Source: Thiobacillus sp. 65-29 (GTDB lineage: Bacteria > Pseudomonadota > Gammaproteobacteria > Burkholderiales > Thiobacillaceae). From it: DNA of 49,899 nt. The translations under genes and the position numbers were made by a program. Location of the stretch: the NCBI GenBank assembly GCA_001899775.1, contig MKWN01000030.1, positions 24,404 through 74,302 of the forward strand. The letters run 5' to 3'. A model generated the notes under the pieces. That model saw only the letters and a program-made list of their open reading frames with translations, was not told the origin of the DNA and did not search any database. Of the stretch, positions 6,640 through 15,072 are shown piece after piece. How positions within the stretch are numbered: the first letter of the stretch is position 1; each line of letters begins with the position of its first letter.

Positions 6640-9030
6640 ATGAATACCCTGTCCGTGGGCATCCATGGCATGACGTGCGCGAGCTGTTCCGCACGGCTGG
6701 AGAAGGTACTCAGGCAGTTGCCGGGCGTGACGGACGCCACGGTGAACCTCGCCACCGAGACCGCGACGGTATCGGGTGAGGCGGAGCTTGCCGCCGTGAC
6801 GCAGGCGATCGAGCGGGCCGGCTTCAGTGTGCCGATGGAGACGCTGACGCTTGGCATCAGCGGCATGACCTGCGCGAGCTGCTCGACGCGGGTGGAAAAA
6901 GCCTTGAACAAGGTGCCGGGTGTGTTGGAAGCGAGCGTCAACCTCGCCACCGAGCAGGCCACGGTCAAGGTGGCGCTCGGCACCTCGGCGGCGGCACTGA
7001 TCGCCGCGGTGGAGCGCGCGGGCTACGGTGCACAACTGCCGCTGCCGTCCGGCGCGGCCGAGGTCGTGCCACGCCGCGCCCTGCCCGACTGGTGGCCGGT
7101 CGCGCTCGCCCTCGCGCTGTCATTGCCACTGGTCACGCCGATGTTTGCCAGCCTCGCCGGCGTCCACTGGATGCTGCCCGGCTGGCTGCAATGGCTGCTG
7201 GCGACTCCGGTGCAGTTCTGGCTCGGCGCGCGTTTCTACCGCGCCGGCTGGAAGGCGCTCATCGCCGGCAGCGGCAACATGGACCTGCTGGTGGCGGTCG
7301 GCACCAGCGCGGCCTACGGCCTGTCGGTGTACCTGCTGCTGACGGACGGTGCGACCACGCATCTGTATTTCGAGGCGTCCGCGATGGTCATCAGCCTGGT
7401 GCTGCTCGGTAAATGGCTGGAGGCGCGCGCCAAGCGCCAGACCACCGAAGCGATCCGCGCGCTGCAGGCATTGCGTCCGGTCACCGCGCGGGTGCGCCAC
7501 GACGGCGTGGACCGTGACCTGCCGATCGACGCCGTGCGCGTCGGCGATCTGGTGGTGATCCGTCCCGGCGAGCGCGTGCCGGTCGACGCGCAAGTGGTCG
7601 AGGGCACGAGCCAGGTCGACGAATCGATGCTCACCGGCGAATCGCTGCCAGTCGACAAGCAGCCCGGCGCCGCCCTCACCGGTGGCGCGATCAACGCGCA
7701 CGGCGTACTCGTCGCGCGCACCACGGCGGTGGGCACCGAAACCACGCTGGCGCGCATCATCCGCCTGGTGGAAGACGCGCAGGCGGCGAAGGCACCGATC
7801 CAGCGCCTGGTCGACCGCGTGAGTGCGGTGTTCGTGCCGGTGGTGATGGCCATCGCGCTTGTCACTTTTATCGCCTGGTGGGCGGTGGGGGGCGACGTCG
7901 AAGCGGCCATCCTCAGTGCCGTGTCGGTGCTGGTCATCGCCTGCCCGTGCGCGCTGGGCCTTGCCACACCCACGGCGATCATGGCCGGTACCGGTGTCGC
8001 CGCGCGTCACGGCATCCTCATCAAGGACGCCGAAGCCCTGGAACTCGCGCACCGCGTGCGCACCGTGGTATTCGACAAGACCGGCACGCTGACCGACGGC
8101 AAACCGCATCTGGCCGCCGGCATCGCCGCGGACGGCGAAAGCCGCGACGACGTGCTCGCCATCGCTGCCGGATTGCAGGCCGGCAGCGAGCATCCGCTGG
8201 CGCGCGCGGTGATCGCCGCGGCGCGCGAAGCCGGCCTTGTGCACGTCGCCGCGCGCGCGCAGCAGGCGCTACCGGGCCGTGGCCTTGCCGGCGAGGCCGG
8301 GGCCGACACCTACTGGCTGGGCAACCGCCGCCTGATGCAGGAAAACGGCGTCGACACCGCGCCGCTCGACGCGGTCGCCAATGAACAGGAAGCCGCCGGG
8401 CGCACCGTGTCCTGGCTGGCACGCGCACGCGACCGTCGCGCACTCGGCGTGCTGGCGTTCGGCGACGCCGTCAAGCCCACCGCCGCCGCCGCGGTAGCGA
8501 ACCTCAAGGCACAGGGGATCGCCAGCGTGATGCTGAGCGGAGACAACCGCGGCGCCGCCCACACCGCCGCGCACGCGTTGGGCATCGACCGCGTGCTCGC
8601 CGAAGTGCTGCCCGCCGACAAGGCCGCGCACGTGGTCGCGCTCAAGGCCAACGGCGACACCGTCGCCATGGTCGGTGACGGCGTCAACGACGCCCCTGCA
8701 CTCGCCGCCGCCGACGTCGGCATCGCCATGGCCAGCGGCAGCGACGTCGCCCTGCACACCGCGGGCATCACGCTCATGCGCGGCGACCCCGCCCTCGTCG
8801 CCGACGCCATCGACATCTCCCGCCGCACCTACGGCAAGATCCGGCAGAACCTGTTCTGGGCCTTCTTCTACAACGTCGTCGGCATTCCGCTCGCCGCATT
8901 CGGCTTGCTCAGCCCCGTCATCGCCGGCGCCGCGATGGCGTTTTCCAGCGTGAGCGTGGTGACCAACGCGCTGACGTTGAAGCGCTGGCGGCCGGGGTCA
9001 GAGGACGGAGGACGGAGGACTGAGGACTGA
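6640..9030 (+). CDS. copA: Copper-exporting P1B-type ATPase
   Basis: A 796-residue inner-membrane pump that exports Cu(I) using ATP. Two N-terminal metal-binding HMA domains each carry GMTCASC (Cys 13/16 and 78/81). Eight membrane segments follow, the sixth with the Cys-Pro-Cys transport motif (residues 435-437, [12 protein letters not shown]). TGES in the actuator domain, the phosphorylated Asp of DKTGTLT (residue 479) and GDGVNDAP (from residue 679) are intact. An AAGGAG site lies eight bases before the ATG. The last codons (GGRRTED then TGA) are read from the first copies of a heptamer repeat, so the C-terminus has been set by that repeat. No copper chaperone or CueR-type regulator is adjacent. 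Confidence 0.96.
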   Translation: MNTLSVGIHGMTCASCSARLEKVLRQLPGVTDATVNLATETATVSGEAELAAVTQAIERAGFSVPMETLTLGISGMTCASCSTRVEKALNKVPGVLEASVNLATEQATVKVALGTSAAALIAAVERAGYGAQLPLPSGAAEVVPRRALPDWWPVALALALSLPLVTPMFASLAGVHWMLPGWLQWLLATPVQFWLGARFYRAGWKALIAGSGNMDLLVAVGTSAAYGLSVYLLLTDGATTHLYFEASAMVISLVLLGKWLEARAKRQTTEAIRALQALRPVTARVRHDGVDRDLPIDAVRVGDLVVIRPGERVPVDAQVVEGTSQVDESMLTGESLPVDKQPGAALTGGAINAHGVLVARTTAVGTETTLARIIRLVEDAQAAKAPIQRLVDRVSAVFVPVVMAIALVTFIAWWAVGGDVEAAILSAVSVLVIACPCALGLATPTAIMAGTGVAARHGILIKDAEALELAHRVRTVVFDKTGTLTDGKPHLAAGIAADGESRDDVLAIAAGLQAGSEHPLARAVIAAAREAGLVHVAARAQQALPGRGLAGEAGADTYWLGNRRLMQENGVDTAPLDAVANEQEAAGRTVSWLARARDRRALGVLAFGDAVKPTAAAAVANLKAQGIASVMLSGDNRGAAHTAAHALGIDRVLAEVLPADKAAHVVALKANGDTVAMVGDGVNDAPALAAADVGIAMASGSDVALHTAGITLMRGDPALVADAIDISRRTYGKIRQNLFWAFFYNVVGIPLAAFGLLSPVIAGAAMAFSSVSVVTNALTLKRWRPGSEDGGRRTED

Positions 9031-9171
9031 GGACTGAGGACTGAGGACTGAGGACTGAGGACTGAGGACTGAGGGGTGAGGGGTGGCTGTCGCCTCACCG
9101 CTCACCGCTCACCGCTCACCGCTCACCGCTCACCGCTCACCGCTCACCGCTCACCGCCTCACCGCTCCCCT
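9001..9171. repeat. Opposed heptamer arrays at the copA / tonB-like junction
   Basis: On the left are GAGGACG twice, GAGGACT eight times and GAGGGGT twice (9001-9084). A 9-bp centre, GGCTGTCGC, follows. On the right are nine uninterrupted CTCACCG units (9094-9156), one extra C, another CTCACCG and CTCCCCT. The reverse complement of the right unit (GAGCGGT) resembles the left unit (GAGGACT), so the arrays form an imperfect inverted repeat. Both converging genes stop inside it: copA in the left arm, the TonB-family gene in the right arm. The perfect tandem runs suggest recent expansion by slippage. Confidence 0.9.
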
Positions 9172-9829
9172 CCCAGTCGTACTTCACCTCGATCAGCAGC
9201 AAGGCGCGCACCGGGCGGCCATCCTTTTGCGCGGGGGCGAAACGTGCGGCGCGGAAGGCTTTGAGCACGGAATCGTCGAACAGGCCGGGGCGATCGGCGC
9301 CGACGATCTCGATGTCGCTGACGCGGCCGTCGGCTTCCAGCTTGATTTGCAGGCGCACCCGGCCGGACAGGCGCTGGCGGTCGGCCTCGGGCGGATACTC
9401 GGGAAGGATGGCGTGCAGCGCGCGCGGCTGCACGTCGAGTTCGCGCGCGGGGTAGAAGTTGAGATCGGCGCCGCTGGGGATCGCCAGCACGGGCGTCGGC
9501 TCCGGCGCGGCCGGCAGCGGCGGCGCGGCGGCGGGCGGCGCGCCGTCAACCGCATCCGGCGCGGGACTTGCCGGCAGGACGTCCGGTGGGGCGGCGGGTG
9601 CCCGCGGCGCGGGCGCTGCGACGTCGTCCTGCGCCGGCGCAGGCACGAGGTCCGGCTGCACGACCTGCACGACCGACACGCGCGGCACCAGGCGCGCCTC
9701 GATGATGCTTGCGCCCGCCGTCGCGCCGGGCGGCACGACGCGCACGAACGCGAGCAGCGCGACGTGCAGACCCAGTGAAATCCAGATCGCCATCAACGGC
9801 CGCGCGAGACGCGGCGGAATCAGCGCCAT
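9137..9829 (-). CDS. TonB-family energy-transducing protein
   Basis: A 230-residue protein with TonB architecture. A single N-terminal membrane anchor (residues 12-30, LMAIWISLGLHVALLAFVRVV) carries the His of the transmembrane helix. A long Pro/Ala-rich periplasmic linker covers about residues 60-115, and a C-terminal TonB domain includes YPPEADRQRLSGRVRLQIKLEADGRV-type strands. Such proteins relay proton-motive force from ExbB/ExbD to outer-membrane receptors. No exbB, exbD or receptor gene is present in the window, so its partner is unknown. The final residues (GSGEAVSGER) are encoded by the CTCACCG heptamer array, as noted for copA. Confidence 0.85.
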   Translation of the reverse strand: MALIPPRLARPLMAIWISLGLHVALLAFVRVVPPGATAGASIIEARLVPRVSVVQVVQPDLVPAPAQDDVAAPAPRAPAAPPDVLPASPAPDAVDGAPPAAAPPLPAAPEPTPVLAIPSGADLNFYPARELDVQPRALHAILPEYPPEADRQRLSGRVRLQIKLEADGRVSDIEIVGADRPGLFDDSVLKAFRAARFAPAQKDGRPVRALLLIEVKYDWEGSGEAVSGER

Positions 9830-9916
9830 GTGTTGCCCACCCGGTAGGTTTGCACCCTGCGGGCGTGCCGCGCCCGTCGCCTACAATGCCTGCAGGACGC
9901 ACGAGAGGAACGGGAC

Positions 9917-10717
9917 ATGAAGCACTGGATCATGGCGACAGCCATCTTAGCATCGGCCCTGAGCGCGCCGGTGCGTGGCGACGAGGTGGCAATCAGCAAG
10001 ATCACCCTGCGTGCCGCCGATGGCGGCGAGGTGCCGGCGGAGGTCGCCACGCCGGCGGGCAAGGGGCCCTTCCCACCCGTGCTTTTCATCCATGCCAAGC
10101 GCGGTTACGAAGGCGACGAGCGCGCGCACATCCGCGAACTCGCCGCGCAGGGCTTCCTCGTCGTCGCACCCGACTGGCAGAGCGGACGCTTCATCGAGCG
10201 CTGGCCGTCGGCACACGATCCGGCGACCGAAATGGACGTCGAGGCGGGACTGGATTACCTGAAATCGCTGCCGAACGCGTGTCGTCAGCCTGTCGGCATC
10301 GTCGGGCTGTCGCGCGGACCCTATTACGCGATCCGGCTTGCCACCCGGCGCGGCGCGGACATCGCGGCCATCGTCAGCTACTACGGCCACATGCAGAATC
10401 CGAACGCGCCGGAGCCGGACCAGTTGTTCCGCGTCGCGCCGGAAGTGATGCAGCTCACGACGCCCATCCTCTATCTCATCGGCGAACAGGATTTCGAACT
10501 GCGCCGCATCAATGGCGGCCGCGCCTTCTATGCGCTGTGGGAGCGCGGCGTGCCGGTGGAATACCAGGTGTATCCGATGGCGCGGCGCGCCTTCGACTTT
10601 CGTCCCGACCAGACGCCGGAAGAAAAGATCGCCACCCGGCATGCGCGCGAACGCGCGAAAGCGTGGCTGATACGCTGGATGAAGCTGACGCCTTCGATGC
10701 AGTGCGGCAACGGCTGA
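9917..10717 (+). CDS. Exported dienelactone-hydrolase-like alpha/beta hydrolase (catalytic His replaced)
   Basis: A 266-residue protein with a signal peptide (residues 1-21, ending near ALSAPVRGDE) and a DLH-family alpha/beta-hydrolase fold. PVLFIHAKRGY forms the oxyanion strand. GLSRG holds a Ser at position 132 where the nucleophile elbow is expected (Cys or Ser in the family). GEQDFE at residues 189-194 provides the Asp. In the segment that normally reads YPGAGHAFD, this protein has YPMARRAFD, so Arg224 stands where the catalytic His should be. The fold is therefore clear but hydrolytic activity is doubtful. It is transcribed divergently from the TonB-family gene; a TACAAT at about 9892 may be the -10 box. 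Confidence 0.8.
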   Translation: MKHWIMATAILASALSAPVRGDEVAISKITLRAADGGEVPAEVATPAGKGPFPPVLFIHAKRGYEGDERAHIRELAAQGFLVVAPDWQSGRFIERWPSAHDPATEMDVEAGLDYLKSLPNACRQPVGIVGLSRGPYYAIRLATRRGADIAAIVSYYGHMQNPNAPEPDQLFRVAPEVMQLTTPILYLIGEQDFELRRINGGRAFYALWERGVPVEYQVYPMARRAFDFRPDQTPEEKIATRHARERAKAWLIRWMKLTPSMQCGNG

Positions 10718-10721
10718 CGCG

Positions 10722-11903
10722 TCAGCGTCGCACCGCGCGGGCGTAGCGCACCCGCGTGCCGGCCGCGTCGCCGCGATCGAGCCACACGACATGCAGCGCG
10801 CCAGCGGGATCCAGACTGGCGATGGGGTCGGATTGCGCGCCTGGTCCAGCACCGCCGGGAAAGCTGAAATCCTCGGCGAAATCCGCGCCATCCCACTCCG
10901 TCAGCCAGATATCGGCCGTGCCGTCGCGCGCGTCGTCCCACAGGACGACGAGACGCCCCTCGCCATCGGCGACGACCGTCGCATGCCATTGCGCGATGTT
11001 GTCGCCGAAGCTGTCCTGCACCTTCAGGTTGCGGCCGAAGCGGCGCTCGCCCGCGTCGAAGGCGGCGTAGACGTCGTAGCCGGAGAGGAAGTCGCGCTTG
11101 TCGAGCCAGACGGCCACCACGCCGCGCGCCCCCCGCGCGGCGAGTGTCGGGCGCATCGCGCCGGTGCCAGCACCGAGTCCGTCGACGCTGCCGCTGCGGG
11201 TGTCGGCGAGCCGCGCCGGCGCGGAGAAGGTCCTGCCGTGGTCGCGGCTGTGGCTGACCAACGGCACGGTATGACGATGCCGGCGGTCTTCCCACGCCAC
11301 GGTGATGTCGCCGTCACCGCTGATCGCAAGGGCTGGCCAGCCCTGCTCGTCGACCGGCACGCCCACTTCGACCGGCTGCGGCGTATCGACGCGCAAGGCC
11401 TCGCCCTGCACGTCCAGCCGGGTGACGACAATGTGACGAAAGCGCCCGGCCTGCTCGGCCCACGCCGCATACAGCGCGCGGCCGTGCGACGCCAGCGTGA
11501 CCTGTGCGGCGGCACGCGTGGACAAATCGTGTGCCGCACCGGCCGGCCACACCTGGCCGCGCACGCGGCCGTTTTCTTCCCATGCGACGACGAAGCGGCC
11601 GCCGTCCAGCGCCTGCAGTACCGGCTCGTAGCACTCGCCGCGGCTCAGCCGCACTTCCGGCCGGAAGGTGGCCGCAGCGGCCGGTTTGACGGCGAGGTAA
11701 CACTGCGGCGTGCCGTCACGGTTGTCCTCCCACACCACGCCGACCGTACCCGCCGACACCGCGATACCCTTGCGGTTCGCCGATTCGAGATGGGGAAAGA
11801 TCGCCGCGCCGATCGCGGTGTTGACGGTGAGTGGCTCATCCCACTGCCACGCCGCCTGCGCCGGCAGGGCGAGCACGCCAAGAAGCAGCAGTACGGCCTT
11901 CAC
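10722..11903 (-). CDS. Exported beta-propeller (BNR/sialidase-like) protein
   Basis: A 393-residue protein with a cleavable signal peptide (GTG start, VLLLLGVLALPAQA). The rest is repeated four-stranded blades, each ending in a V(A/V)W(E/D) strand: VGVVWEDNRDG, FVVAWEENG, ALYAAWAE, ITVAWEDRR, VVAVWLDKR, LVVLWDDARDG and LHVVWLDRGD. An Asp-box-like SHSRDHGRTF sits near residue 215. This pattern is typical of six- or seven-bladed propellers related to sialidases, but I see no complete sialidase active site (Arg triad), so a binding or scaffold role is as likely. The GTG start overlaps the stop of the upstream thioredoxin-like gene by four bases (GTGA), so the two are translationally coupled. Confidence 0.7.
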   Translation of the reverse strand: MKAVLLLLGVLALPAQAAWQWDEPLTVNTAIGAAIFPHLESANRKGIAVSAGTVGVVWEDNRDGTPQCYLAVKPAAAATFRPEVRLSRGECYEPVLQALDGGRFVVAWEENGRVRGQVWPAGAAHDLSTRAAAQVTLASHGRALYAAWAEQAGRFRHIVVTRLDVQGEALRVDTPQPVEVGVPVDEQGWPALAISGDGDITVAWEDRRHRHTVPLVSHSRDHGRTFSAPARLADTRSGSVDGLGAGTGAMRPTLAARGARGVVAVWLDKRDFLSGYDVYAAFDAGERRFGRNLKVQDSFGDNIAQWHATVVADGEGRLVVLWDDARDGTADIWLTEWDGADFAEDFSFPGGAGPGAQSDPIASLDPAGALHVVWLDRGDAAGTRVRYARAVRR

Positions 11904-12391
11904 GACTTGCCGCCGAGAAATTCGAGCAGCGTCTTGTCGCGGTAGTGGCCGCCGCGCACGTAGCGGTCGTAGTCGCGAAAATCCTGCACCGTCTTGAAGC
12001 CGGGGATCTGCATGATCTTCTCGCCCTTCGGCGTGAAATACACGAAGAGCGGCGTGGCGAAGGCATTCAGGCGCGTACCCAGCTCCGCTTCCGTGATGCG
12101 CTCACCGGACGGCAGGGTGACGCGACGCCCGGATTCGGCGTCGACATAGACCAGCACGTAATGCGTGCTGTAGAGCTTTTTCAGTTCCGGATCAGAAAAC
12201 GTCTTCTTGTTGGTATGGTCGCACCAGGCGCAGCCGTAGCGCCCGAAGTACAGGAACACCGGCTTGCCACTGGCCTTCGCCGCAGCCAGCCCCGCGTCGA
12301 AGCCGACAAAATCGTAACCGGGTGGCGGATCGGCCAGCACCGCCCCCACCCACAACCCGCACACCGCCAGCAGCCATCGCACGCTACGCAT
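11900..12391 (-). CDS. Periplasmic thioredoxin-fold protein (CxxC)
   Basis: A 163-residue protein with a signal peptide (residues 1-20, ending VGAVLAD) and a thioredoxin-like fold. FLYFGRYGCAWCDHTNKKTF holds the redox pair CAWC near residue 54, and the cis-Pro region is NAFATPLFVYF. It resembles the SoxW/YyaL-type periplasmic thioredoxins that reduce disulfides. An AAGGAG site lies six bases upstream of the ATG. It is co-transcribed with and overlaps a secreted beta-propeller gene, which suggests that the propeller or its binding partner is the redox client; that is inference. It has no adjacent DsbD/CcdA-type electron donor. Confidence 0.8.
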   Translation of the reverse strand: MRSVRWLLAVCGLWVGAVLADPPPGYDFVGFDAGLAAAKASGKPVFLYFGRYGCAWCDHTNKKTFSDPELKKLYSTHYVLVYVDAESGRRVTLPSGERITEAELGTRLNAFATPLFVYFTPKGEKIMQIPGFKTVQDFRDYDRYVRGGHYRDKTLLEFLGGKS

Positions 12392-12464
12392 CGCCGTCTC
12401 CTTGCATCGCCATGCCCCGATTCTGCTAAATTCGGGCTTTCGCTCAATCCTCTTTTAAGACCAC

Positions 12465-13025
12465 ATGTCACACGATTCCGTTCGCATCGGCCTTGTCTCC
12501 GTCAGCGACCGCGCCAGCAGCGGCTTCTACGAAGACAAGGGGCTGCCTGCGCTGCACGAGTGGTTCGGCGCGGTGCTGGCCAACCCGGCCGAATTCGTCA
12601 CCCGCCTCATTCCCGACGAGCAGGCCACGATCGAGGCAACGCTCACCGAACTCGCGGACGTCGAGCGCTGCGCGCTGATCCTCACCACCGGCGGCACCGG
12701 GCCGGCGCCGCGCGACGTTACCCCCGAAGCGACGCTCGCCGTGGCGCACAAGGTGCTGCCCGGCTTCGGCGAGGCGATGCGCGCGGTATCGCTGAAGTAC
12801 GTACCGACCGCGATCCTCTCGCGTCAGGTCGGTGTCACGCGCGGCACGAGCCTCATCCTCAACCTGCCCGGCCAGCCCAAGGCGATCAGGGAAACGCTCG
12901 ACGGCGTATTCGCCGCCGTGCCCTATTGCGTGGACCTCATCGGCGGGCCGTATCTGGAGACACGCCCCGGCACCATCGACGCGTTCCGCCCCAAATCGGC
13001 GCAGCGTCCTCCACGAGCGGGATAG
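12465..13025 (+). CDS. mogA: Molybdopterin adenylyltransferase
   Basis: A 186-residue MogA-type enzyme that adenylates molybdopterin before molybdenum insertion into the cofactor. Visible motifs are IGLVSVSDRASSGFYEDKG at the N-terminus, IPDEQATIEATL near residue 49, the signature ILTTGGTGPAPRDVTPEA near residue 72 and NLPGQPKAIRETL near residue 130. Length and the GFYEDKG segment fit MogA rather than MoaB. No other molybdenum-cofactor gene is adjacent. Cofactor demand would come from enzymes such as nitrate reductase, in keeping with the anaerobic nitrogen genes later in the window. Confidence 0.92.
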   Translation: MSHDSVRIGLVSVSDRASSGFYEDKGLPALHEWFGAVLANPAEFVTRLIPDEQATIEATLTELADVERCALILTTGGTGPAPRDVTPEATLAVAHKVLPGFGEAMRAVSLKYVPTAILSRQVGVTRGTSLILNLPGQPKAIRETLDGVFAAVPYCVDLIGGPYLETRPGTIDAFRPKSAQRPPRAG

Positions 13026-13124
13026 CAAAACAGGTCAGGCCCCGCGCGGATGCACGGGGTCGCATCGGTACCGGCAGATTCCGGTAAGATGGGTGTTTTC
13101 CATTCGTCAGCAAGAGAAACCACC

Positions 13125-14048
13125 ATGTCCATGGCCGACCGCGACGGCGTCATCTGGTACGACGGCAAGCTCGTCCCCTGGCGCGATGCCACCACCCACG
13201 TCCTCACCCACACCCTGCACTACGGCATGGGCGTGTTCGAAGGCGTGCGCGCCTACAAGGCCGAGCAGGGCACGGCGATCTTCCGCCTGCAGGAACACAC
13301 CGACCGTCTGTTCCGCTCGGCGCACATCCTCGGCATGAAAATGCCGTTCGACAAGGCCACGATTTCCGAAGCGCAGCGCACGGTGGTGCGCGAAAACGGC
13401 CTGGAATCCGGCTACCTGCGCCCGATGGCCTTCTTCGGCTCGGAAGCCATGGGGATTTCGGCGAAGAACCTGTCGGTGCACGTCATCGTCGCCGCCTGGC
13501 CGTGGGGCGCCTACCTCGGCCAGGAGGCGCTGGACAACGGCATCCGCGTGAAGACCAGCTCGTTCTCGCGCCACCACGTCAACATCACCATGTGCAAGGC
13601 GAAGGCGAACGGCAACTACATGAACTCCATCCTCGCGCACAAGGAAGCCGAGATGGACGGCTACGACGAGGCGCTGCTGCTCGACGTCGACGGCTTCGTC
13701 GCCGAGGGCTCGGGTGAGAACATCTTCATCGTCAGGAACGGCAAGCTCTACACGCCGGACCTCACCAGCGCGCTGGAAGGCATCACGCGCGACACCATCG
13801 TGCAGCTCGCCGCCGAAATCGGCCTGCCCGTGATCGAGAAGCGCATCACCCGCGATGAAGTGTATTCCGCCGACGAAGCCTTCTTCACCGGCACCGCCGC
13901 CGAGGTCACGCCGATCCGCGAACTCGACAACCGCGCCATCGGCGCGGGTGCGCGCGGCCCGGTCACCGCACGGCTGCAGGCGATGTTCTTCGACTGCGTG
14001 CACGGCCGCACGCCGACGCACGCCGAATGGCTCACTCCGGTCAAGTGA
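13125..14048 (+). CDS. ilvE: Branched-chain amino acid aminotransferase
   Basis: A 307-residue fold-type IV PLP enzyme for the last step of leucine, isoleucine and valine synthesis. Features are VIWYDGKLVPW at the start, HYGMGVFEGVRAYK near residue 35, the PLP-Lys region NITMCKAKANGNYMNSILAHKEA near residue 155, GYDEALLLDVDGFVAEGSGENIF near residue 180 and the C-terminal GTAAEVTPIRELDNR. ATG 13125 gives the normal family length; the frame extends upstream without similarity. It is followed at 13 bases by a CHCC zinc-finger gene, a pairing frequent in betaproteobacteria. Confidence 0.95.
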   Translation: MSMADRDGVIWYDGKLVPWRDATTHVLTHTLHYGMGVFEGVRAYKAEQGTAIFRLQEHTDRLFRSAHILGMKMPFDKATISEAQRTVVRENGLESGYLRPMAFFGSEAMGISAKNLSVHVIVAAWPWGAYLGQEALDNGIRVKTSSFSRHHVNITMCKAKANGNYMNSILAHKEAEMDGYDEALLLDVDGFVAEGSGENIFIVRNGKLYTPDLTSALEGITRDTIVQLAAEIGLPVIEKRITRDEVYSADEAFFTGTAAEVTPIRELDNRAIGAGARGPVTARLQAMFFDCVHGRTPTHAEWLTPVK

Positions 14049-14061
14049 ACGCAAACCATCC

Positions 14062-14283
14062 ATGAACCCACGCGATGCCACCGCCGCGAAGCGGGACAAC
14101 ACTCAACGCGTCATCGAGGTGTCCGACGGCGATCTGCCGCTGCATTGCCCGTTGCCGCGGCACACCGACTGGAATTCCCATCCGCGCGTATACTTGGAAA
14201 TCGAGGGACACGGCGAGGCGCTATGCCCCTATTGCGGCACGCTGTATCGCCTCAAGGGCAAACCCGTGGCCTGCCCTCACTGA
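14062..14283 (+). CDS. CHCC-type zinc-finger domain protein
   Basis: A 73-residue protein whose C-terminal half is a zf-CHCC domain. LHCPLPRHTDWNSHPRVYLEI supplies Cys and His ligands and GEALCPYCGTLYRLKG the CxxC knuckle. The domain is shared with the mitochondrial complex I subunit NDUFS6, but the role of the bacterial single-domain proteins is not established. The ATG at 14062 lies 13 bases beyond the ilvE stop, so the two are probably co-transcribed. The stop is at 14281-14283. Confidence 0.85.
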   Translation: MNPRDATAAKRDNTQRVIEVSDGDLPLHCPLPRHTDWNSHPRVYLEIEGHGEALCPYCGTLYRLKGKPVACPH

Positions 14284-14307
14284 CCCGATCACTACAAGGA
14301 GCGCTTC

Positions 14308-14829
14308 ATGAAACGTCTCGCCGCACTTGCCTCCCTGCTCCTCCTCACCAGCTTCAGCGTCACGGCCGCAGACCCCCAGCCCGACCCGCAGGCGGAACTG
14401 CGCAAGATGCAGGAAGCCCAGGCCAGGCTCATGGTCGCGATGATGGCCGAAAAGAAAAGTCGTCTCGGCTTCAATGAAACCGTCGCCGCCCTGCAGGACT
14501 CCGCCAGGAAACGCGGCTGGGAAATCGGCCCGGTGGTGGACATGCAGGACGCCATGCTGAAGGCGGGCCACAAGAACGCCCGCCCCTTCACCATGCTCGC
14601 GCTGTGCAAGCGCGATCTCGCGGAGAGTCTTCTCAAGGCCCAGGCCGCGCAGAAAACCATGCCGTTCGCACCCTGCCGCGTCAGCGTGTTCGAAGGCACC
14701 GACGGCAAGGTCTATATCGCCAAGGCCAACACCGAATTCATGGCGCAGATGGCGACACCCGCATTCGAACCTTTGCTGAAGCGGCTCGCGGAAGAGGAGA
14801 AGGCGCTGCTCAACGGCATCGTCGAGTAA
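14308..14829 (+). CDS. Periplasmic DUF302-domain protein
   Basis: A 173-residue exported protein: signal peptide residues 1-20 (LLLLTSFSVTAAD), a charged coiled stretch (residues 26-50), then a DUF302 domain (SRLGFNETVAALQDSARKRGW near residue 51, then LALCKRDLAESLL and APCRVSVFEGTDGKVYIAKAN). DUF302 proteins are widespread in sulfur and iron oxidisers and their function is unknown. Two Cys residues (in LALCKR and FAPCRV) could pair. An AAGGAG site lies eight bases ahead of the ATG. It is the last gene of the ilvE-side run; a hairpin terminator follows at 14867. Confidence 0.8.
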   Translation: MKRLAALASLLLLTSFSVTAADPQPDPQAELRKMQEAQARLMVAMMAEKKSRLGFNETVAALQDSARKRGWEIGPVVDMQDAMLKAGHKNARPFTMLALCKRDLAESLLKAQAAQKTMPFAPCRVSVFEGTDGKVYIAKANTEFMAQMATPAFEPLLKRLAEEEKALLNGIVE

Positions 14830-14866
14830 ATACCGTCGCCGCCACACCGAACACGTCGAAATTCCA

Positions 14867-14897
14867 ACGTCCCGGTCGCCTGCTGCCGGGACGTGTT
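14867..14897 (+). terminator. Hairpin terminator after the DUF302 gene
   Basis: A perfect 9-bp stem ACGTCCCGG / CCGGGACGT (14867-14875 with 14886-14894) encloses a 10-base loop and is followed by the short T-rich GTTGTT. It lies 38 bases after the stop codon. The T tract is weak, so termination efficiency is uncertain. Confidence 0.5.
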
Positions 14898-14954
14898 GTT
14901 CCGCCCCAGCCCGTTTCCCCCTGACGCCCCTCGCTCCGGCAACCATCCGGTTTG

Positions 14955-14972
14955 TTGGCATGCGAGTTGCTT
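14955..14972 (+). promoter_or_regulatory. Sigma-54-type promoter of the PEP-CTERM gene
   Basis: TTGGCATGCGAGTTGCTT contains the invariant GG (14957-14958) and GC (14969-14970) separated by exactly 10 bases, matching the sigma-54 consensus TTGGCAC-N5-TTGC with one mismatch in the -24 box. It lies about 100 bases before the ATG at 15073. PEP-CTERM genes in several betaproteobacteria are controlled by RpoN with the PrsK/PrsR two-component pair, so the site fits the gene. No activator gene is present in the window. Confidence 0.65.
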
Positions 14973-15072
14973 ATCCTTCTCCAGTCCCTGCTGGCTTCCT
15001 GTGATCGCAGGAACCAGTCGGCCCGGCTTTACATCGCACGCCGCCTCCAGGAACCATAAAGGATATTCGTCC

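Noticed and set aside
9001..9171. Possible CRISPR array
   Set aside because: Units are contiguous 7-mers with no unique spacers, and no cas genes are near.
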